Assembly: GCF_014637725.1 (NCBI RefSeq)
Contig: NZ_BMFC01000018.1
Coordinates: 3,277-62,333, forward strand
DNA length: 59,057 bases
Source of the DNA: Marivita lacus
GTDB lineage: Bacteria; Pseudomonadota; Alphaproteobacteria; Rhodobacterales; Rhodobacteraceae
Reading direction: 5' to 3'
The notes beneath the pieces are model-generated. The model had not been told where the DNA came from and made no database searches. It worked only from the letters and a program-made list of their open reading frames with translations. Positions within the stretch are counted from its first letter, which is position 1. Each line of letters opens with the position of its first letter. The translations under genes and the position numbers were made by a program. Positions 43,221 to 52,275 of the stretch are shown here, piece after piece.

Positions 43221-44623
43221 CACAGCACCGGCGCGAACAGGCGGGCGACGCGGGCGACCATGCCGGTGAGGAAGGGGCGGTCCGACAGGTCCGTATCGAC
43301 GCGGGTGGCGTTGTCGAAATCCGCGGTCAGCATCTTTTCCACCGCATCAGCGGCGCTCTTGCCCTCGAAAAGCACGGTCAGTTCGAAGTTCAACAGCCCC
43401 GACCGGATGTCGAGGTTGATCGACCCGACGGACACGATGTCGTCATCCACCAGCGCCACTTTCTGGTGTGTGAAGGCAGGATCATAGGTCCAGACCTCGC
43501 CGCCGACTGCACGCAGGTCGTCGAAATAGGCCATGGCCGCGAAATAGGTGAGGTAATGATCAGCACGCCCCGGCACGAGAATCCTGAGATCGACGCCGCG
43601 CAGGGCGGCAAAGCGCAGCGCGGTCAGCACGTCGCGGTCGGGAACGAAATAGGGCGACGCGATCCAGAGGCGGTGCTGCGCGACATGGGCCAGCGCGATG
43701 AAATAGAGATTGCCCGCCGCGGTCTCCTCGGCCGGGGACGGGGCAAGCGAAACCGCCTTGAGCGGTCCAACCTCGTCGGGGGTGCAGGCGGCAATCTCGC
43801 TGAGGTCTTCGCCGGTCGCCCATCTCCAATCCGACGCGAAGTGCAGCGCCAGCTGTTCCACGATCGGGCCACGAACGCGGATGAACGTGTCGCGCCACGC
43901 CCCCATCGAGGGGTCCCGTCCGAGATAGGTGCGCGACATGTTGAGCCCGCCGGTAAAGGCCAGTTCATTGTCGACCACCACAAGCTTGCGGTGGTTGCGG
44001 TAATTGAACTGAAACCGCCCCAGCAGGCGTTTCGGCCCGCTGGGGCGCGCCATATGGATACCGGCATCCTGCAACGCGCGCTTGAAACTGCGGGGCAGGC
44101 CGATGAACGGCAATTCGTCGTGCAGCAGCCAGACGGACACCCCTGCCCGCGCCCTTTCGATCAGCGCATCGCGCAATTCGCGCCCGACCTCGTCATCCTT
44201 GATCGTGTAGTACTGGACAAAGAGTGTCTTCTGCGAGGTTCCGATCGCGCCGAACACCGCGTCATAGGTCGCCTCACCGTCGATCAGAAGCTCCATGTCA
44301 TTGCCCTCGGTGACGGGCAGGCGCGCGATGCGGGCAAACGTATCAAGCCGGGAGGGTGTATCGGCGACACGCGCCTCCGAGGCCATGTCGAAAATGTCTT
44401 CGTCCGATTGACGGCGTTCGCGTTCGAAACTCTTGTAGTCGGCATAGCCGAACACGAGGTACAACACCGTGCCCAGCAGCGGCAAAAGCAGGATCAGCAG
44501 GATCCACGCCGTCGCCCCCTGCGGCGTCCGGGACGTCAGCACCGCGCGATAGGACACCACCAGCGCAAGCCCCCCGAGACCCACCGCGATGGCCACATTG
44601 GAAATGGTCAGGACATCAGCCAT
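43220..44623 (-). CDS. cls: Cardiolipin synthase
   Basis: Condenses two phosphatidylglycerol molecules to cardiolipin at the inner membrane. The 467-residue protein has two N-terminal membrane helices (AIAVGLGGLALVVSY, WILLILLLPLLGTVLYLVF) and two phospholipase D HKD motifs, HRKLVVVDN near residue 215 and HQKVALVDD near 395. ATG 44623. With the EEP gene it forms a leftward pair lying between the formate dehydrogenase beta and gamma genes. Confidence 0.92.
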   Translation of the reverse strand: MADVLTISNVAIAVGLGGLALVVSYRAVLTSRTPQGATAWILLILLLPLLGTVLYLVFGYADYKSFERERRQSDEDIFDMASEARVADTPSRLDTFARIARLPVTEGNDMELLIDGEATYDAVFGAIGTSQKTLFVQYYTIKDDEVGRELRDALIERARAGVSVWLLHDELPFIGLPRSFKRALQDAGIHMARPSGPKRLLGRFQFNYRNHRKLVVVDNELAFTGGLNMSRTYLGRDPSMGAWRDTFIRVRGPIVEQLALHFASDWRWATGEDLSEIAACTPDEVGPLKAVSLAPSPAEETAAGNLYFIALAHVAQHRLWIASPYFVPDRDVLTALRFAALRGVDLRILVPGRADHYLTYFAAMAYFDDLRAVGGEVWTYDPAFTHQKVALVDDDIVSVGSINLDIRSGLLNFELTVLFEGKSAADAVEKMLTADFDNATRVDTDLSDRPFLTGMVARVARLFAPVL

Positions 44624-44820
44624 CAGACGACGCCTTGAAACCCTGAAAAATGGCGGAATTGCTTGCTGTTGGCATCATCTTGAGTATCCTGTCAAAGGTA
44701 CATGAAGCGCCCATGTTTCGCGGGTCGCCATTGCCATCGGACATGGTCAAACTTGGCCCCAAAACACTGAATTTCGCAAGGCTGGGCGCATCTTTCGCCC
44801 GTTAGGGAGGACGCAGGGAC

Positions 44821-46071
44821 ATGCGTGACATTCGACACTTCATCCTTGGTTGCATTGTGGCCGCTCTGGCTTTCATCGGTCTGGTGTCGTCGTTGACACC
44901 GGGCATGGTCAACGCACAAGAGGCCGGTTCCGTTGCACCGCAAACCGAGATCGACCGCTCTGCCACCGGCGGCGCGCCAACACTCGAGGACATCATGCGC
45001 CGGCAACAGGGCCTGCCGGTCGATAATTCCGAACGTGCGGCAAATGTCGGCGACCCCTCGGGGGCGGCGAACCTCTCGGACCAGCTTGGCACATTGGGCG
45101 GTGCGTCCGACCCGGACCTGTGGCGCGGCATGCGGTTCAACGAAGCGGATGTGACGACGCAGGTGCGTGGACCGGCGGCCGAAGTGCTGATCCAGGATCG
45201 CGGCATGTGGTGGCTGCAGTTCCGCGAAGGCCCGTTGCTGACCTATGGCGGCTACCTTCTGCTGGGCACGATCGGCCTGCTGGCGCTGTTCTTCCTCATC
45301 CGGGGACGGGTCAAGATCGACGGCGAAAAGACCGGACGGCGGATCGAGCGGTTCAAGAATTTCGAACGCTTCGGCCATTGGCTTTTGGCCGGGTCCTTCA
45401 TCGTGTTGGGGATCACGGGTCTGGTGTCCCTCATGGGGCGCAAGTTCATGATCCCTGTGATGGGACATGAAAGCTATGCGCTGATTGCAGGGGCTTCGAA
45501 ATGGGTCCACAACAACGTCTCCTGGGCGTTCATGCTGGCGCTGGTGATGATCTTCGTGATGTGGGTCGTGCACAACTTTCCCGACAAGACCGACCTCAAG
45601 TGGCTGGCCATGGGCGGCGGGCTGTTTGGTGGCGGGCACCCGCCGGCCAAGAAGTTCAACGCCGGTCAGAAACTGATCTTCTGGTCCACGATCGTTCTGG
45701 GCGCGTCGATCTCTGTTTCGGGGATTTCGCTGCTGTTCCCCTTCGAATTGCCGCTTTTTGCCAAAACGTTCGCCATCCTGAACAGCACCGGCCTGCCCGA
45801 GATGTTCGGCTTCGGCATCCTGCAGGAAACCATGACACCGCATGAAGAAATGCAATATGCCCAACTCTGGCACGCCATCGTCAGCTTCGTGCTGATGTCG
45901 ATCATCCTTGCGCATATCTATATCGGGTCGCTCGGCATGGAGGGTGCCTATGACGCGATGGGATCCGGCATGGTCGAAGAACAATGGGCCAAGGAACACC
46001 ACAGCCTGTGGGTCGAAGAGGTCAAGGAACGCGAAGGCAAGGCTCCAAGCGGTGCCACCCCTGCCGAATGA
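44821..46071 (+). CDS. fdhC: Formate dehydrogenase gamma subunit (cytochrome b)
   Basis: A 416-residue membrane cytochrome b556-type subunit that passes electrons from the beta subunit into the quinone pool. N-terminal signal/anchor (IRHFILGCIVAALAFIGLV), a periplasmic stretch to about residue 140, then four or five membrane helices with candidate haem His in RFGHWLLAG, KWVHNNVSW, VVHNFP and LWHAIVSFVL...LAHIYIG. It has its own promoter region (about 200 bp) because the cls-EEP pair separates it from fdh3B. A ribosome site GGGAGG precedes the ATG. Confidence 0.92.
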   Translation: MRDIRHFILGCIVAALAFIGLVSSLTPGMVNAQEAGSVAPQTEIDRSATGGAPTLEDIMRRQQGLPVDNSERAANVGDPSGAANLSDQLGTLGGASDPDLWRGMRFNEADVTTQVRGPAAEVLIQDRGMWWLQFREGPLLTYGGYLLLGTIGLLALFFLIRGRVKIDGEKTGRRIERFKNFERFGHWLLAGSFIVLGITGLVSLMGRKFMIPVMGHESYALIAGASKWVHNNVSWAFMLALVMIFVMWVVHNFPDKTDLKWLAMGGGLFGGGHPPAKKFNAGQKLIFWSTIVLGASISVSGISLLFPFELPLFAKTFAILNSTGLPEMFGFGILQETMTPHEEMQYAQLWHAIVSFVLMSIILAHIYIGSLGMEGAYDAMGSGMVEEQWAKEHHSLWVEEVKEREGKAPSGATPAE

Positions 46072-46072
46072 C

Positions 46073-47377
46073 ATGCGCCGCGCTCTGATCACCTCTGCCG
46101 CCCTGTTCTGTGCGACGACCGGGGCAGCGGACGAGTTCTTTACGCTACAAGGTCACGGCGGTCCCATCATGGGGATCGCCGTGTCCGAGACCGACCAGAT
46201 CGCAACGGTGAGTTTCGACAATGCCGTCGGGCTTTGGTCGGGGTCCGATCCTCTTTGGTTCGACGGCCACGAGGCAGCGGTGAATGCCGTGCTGTTCGCT
46301 CCGGATGGCACGGTCTATTCGGCGGGCGATGATTTTACCTTGCGGGTCTGGGCGGCGGACGGCACCGCGCAGGCGGTCCGGGACGGGCACAGGGGCAAGG
46401 TCGTGTCTTTGGCGCTTTCCCCGGATGGTACATTGGTCGCGTCGGCCAGTTGGGATGGCAGCATCGGGCTCTGGCCCGTGGATGGCTCAGAGCCGCGCTT
46501 CCTGACGGGACATGGCGGGCCGGTGAATGACGTGGCCTTTTCCCAGGACGGGCGGGGGCTTTATTCCGCCTCTGCCGATGGCAGCATCCGGTTGTGGGAT
46601 CTGGAAACCGGCAGCGAACGCCAGCGGGTGATCGAGCACGGGTTCGGCGTCAACGAGCTGGAACTGAACGAAGACGCGGGCTGGCTGGCCTATGGCGCGG
46701 TGGATGGCGGCACCCGTGTGCTTGATCTGGCAAGCGGTGACACGCTGGCCGACCTGACGCTGGAACGCCGCCCGATCCTGGCGATGGCGACAAGCCCGGA
46801 TGGCGACCTGCTCGCTGTCGGGGATGGCGAAGGCTACATCATGGTGGTGGAGACGCCCGAGTGGCGCATCGCCCGCGATTTCCGCGCAACCGAACGCGGG
46901 CCGGTCTGGGCGCTTGCGTTCTCGCGGGATGGCGGCAACATCCATGCAGGCGGGCTTGATCCGCGCCTGTATTCCTGGCCCATCGCCGCGATGGACGAAG
47001 CCGACCCGATGGCCACCGGATCCCCCGGCTTTCTGGCGGCGGCGGACACCATGCCCAACGGCGAACGGCAGTTCATGCGCAAGTGTTCGATCTGCCACAC
47101 GTTGACACCCGGCAGCGCGCGCCGCGCCGGGCCAAGCCTGTATGACCTGTTCGGCCGCAGGGCGGGCACGGTCGAGGATTACAGCTATTCCGACGCCCTT
47201 GATGGATCGACCATCATTTGGGACGAGGACACGATTGATGCTCTTTTCGACATCGGACCAGAGCATTACATACCCGGCACCAAGATGCCGATGCAGCGGA
47301 TCACGGGCGCGCAGGACCGTGCCGATCTCGTGACCTACCTGCGCACAGAAACCGCTCCTGAGGAGAGTTCGCAGTGA
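46073..47377 (+). CDS. WD40-repeat / cytochrome c fusion protein
   Basis: A 434-residue exported protein (signal peptide MRRALITSAALFCATTGAA). Residues 20-320 are about seven WD40 repeats (GHGGPIMGIAV, SASWDGSIGLW, SASADGSIRLWDLETG), a beta propeller. Residues 335-434 form a class I cytochrome c with CSICHT and the Met-ligand region GTKMPMQRI, like soluble mitochondrial-type cytochromes. It starts one base after the fdhC TGA, so it is coupled to the formate dehydrogenase gamma gene. The fusion probably takes electrons while docking through the propeller; that role is inference. Confidence 0.85.
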   Translation: MRRALITSAALFCATTGAADEFFTLQGHGGPIMGIAVSETDQIATVSFDNAVGLWSGSDPLWFDGHEAAVNAVLFAPDGTVYSAGDDFTLRVWAADGTAQAVRDGHRGKVVSLALSPDGTLVASASWDGSIGLWPVDGSEPRFLTGHGGPVNDVAFSQDGRGLYSASADGSIRLWDLETGSERQRVIEHGFGVNELELNEDAGWLAYGAVDGGTRVLDLASGDTLADLTLERRPILAMATSPDGDLLAVGDGEGYIMVVETPEWRIARDFRATERGPVWALAFSRDGGNIHAGGLDPRLYSWPIAAMDEADPMATGSPGFLAAADTMPNGERQFMRKCSICHTLTPGSARRAGPSLYDLFGRRAGTVEDYSYSDALDGSTIIWDEDTIDALFDIGPEHYIPGTKMPMQRITGAQDRADLVTYLRTETAPEESSQ

Positions 47378-47505
47378 AAGCCATGCTCGTTGGATTTGTC
47401 GCCATCGCCGTGATCGCCGTTGGCGCCGATTACACCCTCGACCAGATGGGGTGGAGCGCCGCCGAACAGGGCGCGTCCTCCTCATCTGTCCGGTTGGGGA
47501 ACTGA
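47374..47505 (+). CDS. 43-residue single-helix membrane protein
   Basis: A short frame starting GTG 47374, overlapping the upstream TGA in GTGA. Translation begins MKAMLVGFVAIAVIAVGADY and continues TLDQMGWSAAEQGASSSSVR, ending LGN. One hydrophobic helix (residues 3-18) and a short periplasmic tail. GGAG lies about 10 nt before the start. It closes the fdhC-cytochrome run and resembles the tiny membrane subunits often attached to respiratory complexes. Coding status rests on the coupled start, ribosome site and helix. Confidence 0.6.
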   Translation: MKAMLVGFVAIAVIAVGADYTLDQMGWSAAEQGASSSSVRLGN

Positions 47506-47509
47506 ACCG

Positions 47510-48313
47510 TCAGGTTCCGACCTGAAGCACCGACGTTTTCTGACGCAGCATCGCAATGACGCTGAGCGCGGTGATTTTTCCTGTTGCGGGGTTTTCCTCG
47601 GTCGGGCGGTTCTGGATCGTCATGGTGAAGTCTGACGAGTCCGACACCACGCGGACGGTGTGCTGGTTCTTTTCCAGTGCCGGATCGGCCCAGACTTCCA
47701 TGCGGGTCTTGTCGGTGCCGTAGCCCGCAAGGCTGACCGCGACGGCGACGTTCACGTTTGCCGGGAACACCTTGGCGACATCCGTAACCGCCCCGCCAAG
47801 CACCAGTTTCGCTTCCGTCAGGTTGCTGAGGTCGATGTTGTTGTCGATCACGTAAGGCGCCTTGGCCAGACCGGCGACGGGTTTGCGGGTTTCGATCACC
47901 ACGGAGACCAGATTACCGACAGCGGCCCCCTTGATCGCATCAAGTCCGAGGATCGCGCCGGAGGGGATGAGGATTTTCGCACCGGTCTGCGCCGCCTTGT
48001 CCAGCAGCGCCTGCTGGCCCATGAGCTGGCTGGCCGACAGGACCACAAGTTCCTTGCCCGCGTCGATGACCGGCACAGCCAGATCCATGAAAAGCTGCGG
48101 CGGCAGGGTTTCGATGATGATGTCGCAATGATCCGCGATCTCGTTCAGCGCATAGACCGGCACCGGTGTGGCCAGGGTGGCGTTCGCCTCTGCCGCGCGG
48201 TCTGCATTGCGCGCGCTGATGCCCGCAAGTTCGCAGCCGGGAATGCCGCCCCGGTCCAGTTCCTGTGCGACGTGCAGCCCGATCGCGCCCAGTCCTGCAA
48301 TTCCGATTTTCAT
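47510..48313 (-). CDS. Aspartate dehydrogenase-like protein (NadX family)
   Basis: A 267-residue NAD(P)-dependent dehydrogenase. N-terminal Rossmann motif MKIGIAGLGAIGLHVAQEL, then IIIETLPPQ and LIPSGAILGLDAIKGA; the C-terminal half follows the L-aspartate dehydrogenase (DUF108) layout. Such enzymes make iminoaspartate/oxaloacetate from aspartate. ATG 48313 overlaps the stop of the aminotransferase gene upstream (ATGA), so the pair likely handles one amino acid. The substrate is not provable from sequence. Confidence 0.78.
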   Translation of the reverse strand: MKIGIAGLGAIGLHVAQELDRGGIPGCELAGISARNADRAAEANATLATPVPVYALNEIADHCDIIIETLPPQLFMDLAVPVIDAGKELVVLSASQLMGQQALLDKAAQTGAKILIPSGAILGLDAIKGAAVGNLVSVVIETRKPVAGLAKAPYVIDNNIDLSNLTEAKLVLGGAVTDVAKVFPANVNVAVAVSLAGYGTDKTRMEVWADPALEKNQHTVRVVSDSSDFTMTIQNRPTEENPATGKITALSVIAMLRQKTSVLQVGT

Positions 48314-49524
48314 GCCTGATACCTTTTGACCATTTCGACAATCCTGTGTGCGGCCGCGACAGATGCCGCGTGATCCTGTGAGAAATTCAGCCGGATGCTG
48401 GAGGTGGTGTGGGGCGAAAACTCGGACCCCGGCGTGACGGTGACACCAGCCTGAAGGCGCAAGAGGCGCGCGAAATCCTCGGGCGAGACGACCAGTTCGG
48501 GAAGCTCCGGAAAGAGATAACTGCCCGCCTGCGGACAGGCGGTGGGCAGGCCAGCGGCGCGGAAGACCTTGAGCAGGTCGTCGCGGATCGCCTCGTGCTG
48601 GGCGATGCGGGTGTCCATCCAGCCGTCGGGTTCGTGGAACCATGTGCCGAGGGCGGCTTGGGAATAGCCCGCAGCGCGCAGGGACACGATGGCCTGCAAT
48701 TTCTCCATCCGGTCGATCAGCGGGGCCGAACCGAAGGCCACGCCAAGGCGGAAACCGCTGAGCGACTCGGTTTTCGAGGGGCCCATGATCGTGATGAGGT
48801 TATCCGGCCGGGTCGCGCAGGCGCGCATGTGGGTGTAGCCTTGCCCGCTGTAGAGCAGGCGGGAATAGAGCTGATCGACGATCACGGTCACGTTGTGCTC
48901 TGCCGCAAGACGGGCGATTTCGGTGATCGCGTCCTGCTGGGTGACAACGCCCGTGGGGTTGTTGGGGGTCGAGAAGACCAGCACTTCGGCACCGTCCTTG
49001 AACGCGGCTTCCAACTGCGCGAGGTCCGGGCCGCGCTGCGGGGCGTCTTCATGGTAGTGCAACGCGACGGGCAGGATCTCACCGCCGAAAAAGGCGACCA
49101 GTTTGCGGTTGGCAAAGTAATCCGGCTCCATGATCGCGACCTTGGTGCCTCGGTCAACGACAGCGCCAAGCGCGAGGAACAGCGCGCCCTGGGTGCCGGG
49201 TGTGATGATCAACTCGTCCACCGGATCGACCGGCGCGCCGGTGAAGGCGGCAAGGCTGGCGGCCACGTCCTGGCGGATGGTGGCCGCACCGCGATATTCG
49301 GTATAGGCTTGGGACGCGCCGGCCTCGAACCCCTTTTCCCACGCGTTGCGGGCACCGGGGGTGGGCTCGAACGCGTCAACGTCGCCATGCGAGAAATCCA
49401 CCGGGACACCGGGGATCATGTCTCCGCGCATCACCGATTTCAGATCATCCGCGTTCTGGCGGACCTCCTGCCCCGGCGCGTTGTCCGCGCCAAGACGTGC
49501 GAATTTCGCATCAAGACTGCTCAT
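48310..49524 (-). CDS. PLP-dependent class I/II aminotransferase
   Basis: A 404-residue fold-type I aminotransferase. Cofactor residues are visible: the nucleotide clamp TPGTQGALFLALGA near 108, STPNNPTGVVT, the Asp of VIVDQLYSRLLYSG, and the Schiff-base Lys in GPSKTESLSGFRLG (about residue 245). The invariant C-terminal Arg is probably in SSIRLNFSQ. ATG 49524 has GGAGG five nt upstream; the GTG two codons earlier has none. Leads the operon with the dehydrogenase. Divergent from xylB. Confidence 0.88.
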   Translation of the reverse strand: MSSLDAKFARLGADNAPGQEVRQNADDLKSVMRGDMIPGVPVDFSHGDVDAFEPTPGARNAWEKGFEAGASQAYTEYRGAATIRQDVAASLAAFTGAPVDPVDELIITPGTQGALFLALGAVVDRGTKVAIMEPDYFANRKLVAFFGGEILPVALHYHEDAPQRGPDLAQLEAAFKDGAEVLVFSTPNNPTGVVTQQDAITEIARLAAEHNVTVIVDQLYSRLLYSGQGYTHMRACATRPDNLITIMGPSKTESLSGFRLGVAFGSAPLIDRMEKLQAIVSLRAAGYSQAALGTWFHEPDGWMDTRIAQHEAIRDDLLKVFRAAGLPTACPQAGSYLFPELPELVVSPEDFARLLRLQAGVTVTPGSEFSPHTTSSIRLNFSQDHAASVAAAHRIVEMVKRYQA

Positions 49525-49634
49525 CTTCACCTCCCTGTTGGTGATCCTGTCTAGCCCGGCTTTCCGTCTTGCGCCAGTTCCACGACGCGCTCAGACTGCT
49601 TGCGCCGCTGTTAGCGCTGACGTAATGCTGCGGC

Positions 49635-51071
49635 ATGTTTTTGGGCATCGACATAGGCACATCCGCGGTCAAGGTGATCTGCACCGATGGCACGGCGATC
49701 CACGCATCGGCGAGTGCCGATCTGACGGTTCAATCCCCGCAGTCCGGCTGGTCCGAGCAAGATCCGCATGCCTGGTGGGCGGCGACCTGCACGGCGCTGG
49801 CCGAGATCGGTCAGACGCGGTCTTTGTCCGAGGTCACGGCGATTGGGCTGTCGGGGCAGATGCATGGCGCTGTGCTTCTGGACAGCGCGCATCAGGTGTT
49901 GCGCCCGGCGATCCTGTGGAATGACAGCCGGTCGATCGAGGAATGCGCGCGATTGCAAGAGGCGCTGCCTGAAATCGGGACGATTGCGGGCGTGCTGCCC
50001 CTGCCCGGCTTTACCGCGCCCAAGCTGATGTGGGTCGCGCGGCAGGAGCCGGAGGTGCATGCGCGGATCGCGCATGTCCTGTTACCCAAGGATTACATCG
50101 GATTGCGCTTGCACGGCGGGCTTGCCACGGATCGGTCGGACGCGGCGGGGACACTGTGGCTGGATCAGGCCGCGCGAGAGTGGAGCGGTGCGGTTGCCGA
50201 AGCCAGTGACACGTATTTAGGCTGGCTGCCGCGTCTGGCGGATGGGCATGAGGTGGTTGGTCAGCTCACGGCTACCGCCGCAACCGCAACCGGGTTGCCC
50301 GCAGATGTTCCGGTTGTCGCTGGGGGCGGCGATGCGGCCACGGGGGCTGTGTCCCTGGGGGCGACGGAACCGGGGCGCGGGTTCATCTCGCTTGGCACTT
50401 CGGGGCAGTTGTTCGTGGCGGGCGATGCGTATCATCCGAACCCGGCCAAGTTCGTGCACGCCTTTGCGCATACGGTGCCCGGGCGTTGGTACCAGATGGC
50501 GGCGATGCTGAACGGCGCGCGGCCCATCGCGTGGCTGGCCGGGCAATTGGGGATCAGCGCGGGTGAGGTTGTGGCGCTGGCCGAACGTGCCGATGCAGCG
50601 CGGGTGCCGATCTTCCTGCCTTACCTTACCGGCGAACGCAGTCCGCATGGTGATCCGCATATTCGCGCTGGGTTCTTTGGGCTGGAGGACAGCACGGAGC
50701 GCGCGGACCTCTGTCGCGCGGTGGTCGAAGCGGTGGCGTTCACCTTTGCCGACGCGGTCGAGAGTTTCGGCGACTCCATCACCGGGTTGCCGCATCTGGC
50801 GGCCATCGGCGGGGGCAGCAGGTCACCCTTTCTGTTGCAGTTGATCGCCAACGCAACCGGCCAGCGCATCGGGCGCACGGTTGGGTCGGATGCAGGACCT
50901 GCGCTGGGGGCGGCGCGGCTGGCGGCTTGCGGCGCGGGCGCGATGAGCCTGTCGGATCTGGCTCAAGAGCCGGATATCGCGGATTGGTTCGAGCCGAAGC
51001 GCGTGCCGGAACTGGAGGATCGTTTGCGGCGGTACCGCGCGCTCTATCAGGCGCTGAAAACGCTGCGCTGA
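49635..51071 (+). CDS. xylB: Xylulokinase
   Basis: Phosphorylates D-xylulose to xylulose 5-phosphate for the pentose phosphate route. The 478-residue FGGY-family kinase opens MFLGIDIGTSAVKVICTDG (phosphate loop), has IGLSGQMHGAVLLD and ILWNDSRSIEECARL (sugar loop), and the nucleotide loop GGGSRSPFLLQLIANATGQ near the C-terminus. With the downstream polyol genes it handles xylulose made from D-arabitol by MtlK. The regulator gene follows after 146 nt on the same strand. Confidence 0.92.
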   Translation: MFLGIDIGTSAVKVICTDGTAIHASASADLTVQSPQSGWSEQDPHAWWAATCTALAEIGQTRSLSEVTAIGLSGQMHGAVLLDSAHQVLRPAILWNDSRSIEECARLQEALPEIGTIAGVLPLPGFTAPKLMWVARQEPEVHARIAHVLLPKDYIGLRLHGGLATDRSDAAGTLWLDQAAREWSGAVAEASDTYLGWLPRLADGHEVVGQLTATAATATGLPADVPVVAGGGDAATGAVSLGATEPGRGFISLGTSGQLFVAGDAYHPNPAKFVHAFAHTVPGRWYQMAAMLNGARPIAWLAGQLGISAGEVVALAERADAARVPIFLPYLTGERSPHGDPHIRAGFFGLEDSTERADLCRAVVEAVAFTFADAVESFGDSITGLPHLAAIGGGSRSPFLLQLIANATGQRIGRTVGSDAGPALGAARLAACGAGAMSLSDLAQEPDIADWFEPKRVPELEDRLRRYRALYQALKTLR

Positions 51072-51217
51072 CCCACACGGACGGTGGGACTGCCGCTTTT
51101 TCCAGCCAAGACCGCCACGGCGGACACAAACTTTACGTGCAATATTGATTTTTTGCGCGCGATAAGAAAGTGTCACACAAAACCCAGTGACGACAGTTGC
51201 ACAGACAGGGGCCGGCC

Positions 51218-52249
51218 ATGGCGCACTCCGAGATCCGGAACATGGAAGAATTCGCCGCCATCAGCGGAATCTCCCGGCCCACCGTGTCGAAATATTTTCA
51301 CGATCCCAGCAGCGTGCGCAAATCCACGCGGATGCGGATCGAGGCGGCTTTGGAGAAGTACGACTACCGGCCCAACATCTACGCGATGAACCAGAACCGG
51401 AAGCTGACCAAGAATATCGGCATCGTGGTGCCCTATCTGGCCGACCCGTTTTTCGGCGAGATCGTGCGCATGATCGAAGGACGCTGCATCGAGGCAGGAT
51501 TCACGCCGTCGCTGTTCAGCGCACATGGCGATCAGGCCCATGAGAATGCCATTCTGGACAGTTTGCGGTCGATGAAACCAGCGGGTGTGCTGTTGGCGCC
51601 ATTGGGGCGGCAGTCGGACAAATCGGCCATCGAGACCTTCTGCAAACACGTTCCCACGGTGCTTTTTGACAGCAATATCGACGGGATGGGCGAGGCGTTT
51701 GTCGGATCGGACAACCACAGTTTCGTATCGCAGACGGTGGAATACCTGAGCCGCACCGGCGAGGCGCCGTGTTTTTTCGAGATGCGGACGCCCGCCAACC
51801 CGAACGCCAACAAGCGGCGGATCGCGTATCTGTCGATGATGGAGCGGTTGGGTCTGGAGCCGCATGTCGTCAAGGTGGACGGCACCGGTTGGGGGTTCGA
51901 GGAGATCGGGCGCAGGGGTGGCTTGAAGCTGCTGTCGGAAAAGTCGCTGCCGACCAACACGGTGCTGTGCAGCAATGACCGTCTGGCGATCGGGCTTCTG
52001 GCGGCCTGTTACGAAAGCGGTGTGCGGGTCGGGCGCGGAGCGGATTGCGCCTTGCGAGTCGCGTCGCATGACGATCATCCGTTCTCGCGGTTTACCTGCC
52101 CGTCGCTGACCACGGCGGCGCATGATTACAGCGCGGTGTCCGACAACGCGGTCGAGACCCTGTTCCGCCTGATCGAGAGCGGCGGACGGCTGGAGAGCCG
52201 AACCGAAAGCCTGTTTCCGGCGCGGTTGATCATGCGGGACTCGGCCTGA
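51218..52249 (+). CDS. LacI family transcriptional regulator of the polyol locus
   Basis: A 343-residue LacI/GalR-type repressor. N-terminal helix-turn-helix NMEEFAAISGISRPTVSKYF, hinge ALEKYDYRPNIYAMNQN, then the periplasmic-binding-protein-like sensor (NIGIVVPYLADPFFGEIVRM; SNDRLAIGLLAACYESG). I start at ATG 51218 (MAHSEIRN), with a GGCC-rich leader, rather than ATG 51197. It sits between xylB and the transporter genes, and two operator-like sites lie directly after its stop codon, so it probably controls smoEFGK-smoS-mtlK, with a sorbitol, mannitol or arabitol derivative as inducer. TTTACG at 51132 hints at autoregulation. Confidence 0.88.
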   Translation: MAHSEIRNMEEFAAISGISRPTVSKYFHDPSSVRKSTRMRIEAALEKYDYRPNIYAMNQNRKLTKNIGIVVPYLADPFFGEIVRMIEGRCIEAGFTPSLFSAHGDQAHENAILDSLRSMKPAGVLLAPLGRQSDKSAIETFCKHVPTVLFDSNIDGMGEAFVGSDNHSFVSQTVEYLSRTGEAPCFFEMRTPANPNANKRRIAYLSMMERLGLEPHVVKVDGTGWGFEEIGRRGGLKLLSEKSLPTNTVLCSNDRLAIGLLAACYESGVRVGRGADCALRVASHDDHPFSRFTCPSLTTAAHDYSAVSDNAVETLFRLIESGGRLESRTESLFPARLIMRDSA

Positions 52250-52254
52250 TAAAA

Positions 52255-52268
52255 TTTACGCGGGTAAA
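52255..52268. promoter_or_regulatory. Candidate operator 1 (TTTACGCGGGTAAA)
   Basis: Inverted pentamers TTTAC/GTAAA around GCGG, six bases after the regulator stop codon. A second, nearly identical site starts 21 bp further on. LacI-family operators are often such short, partly symmetric words. Confidence 0.6.
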
Positions 52269-52275
52269 AATTTTA

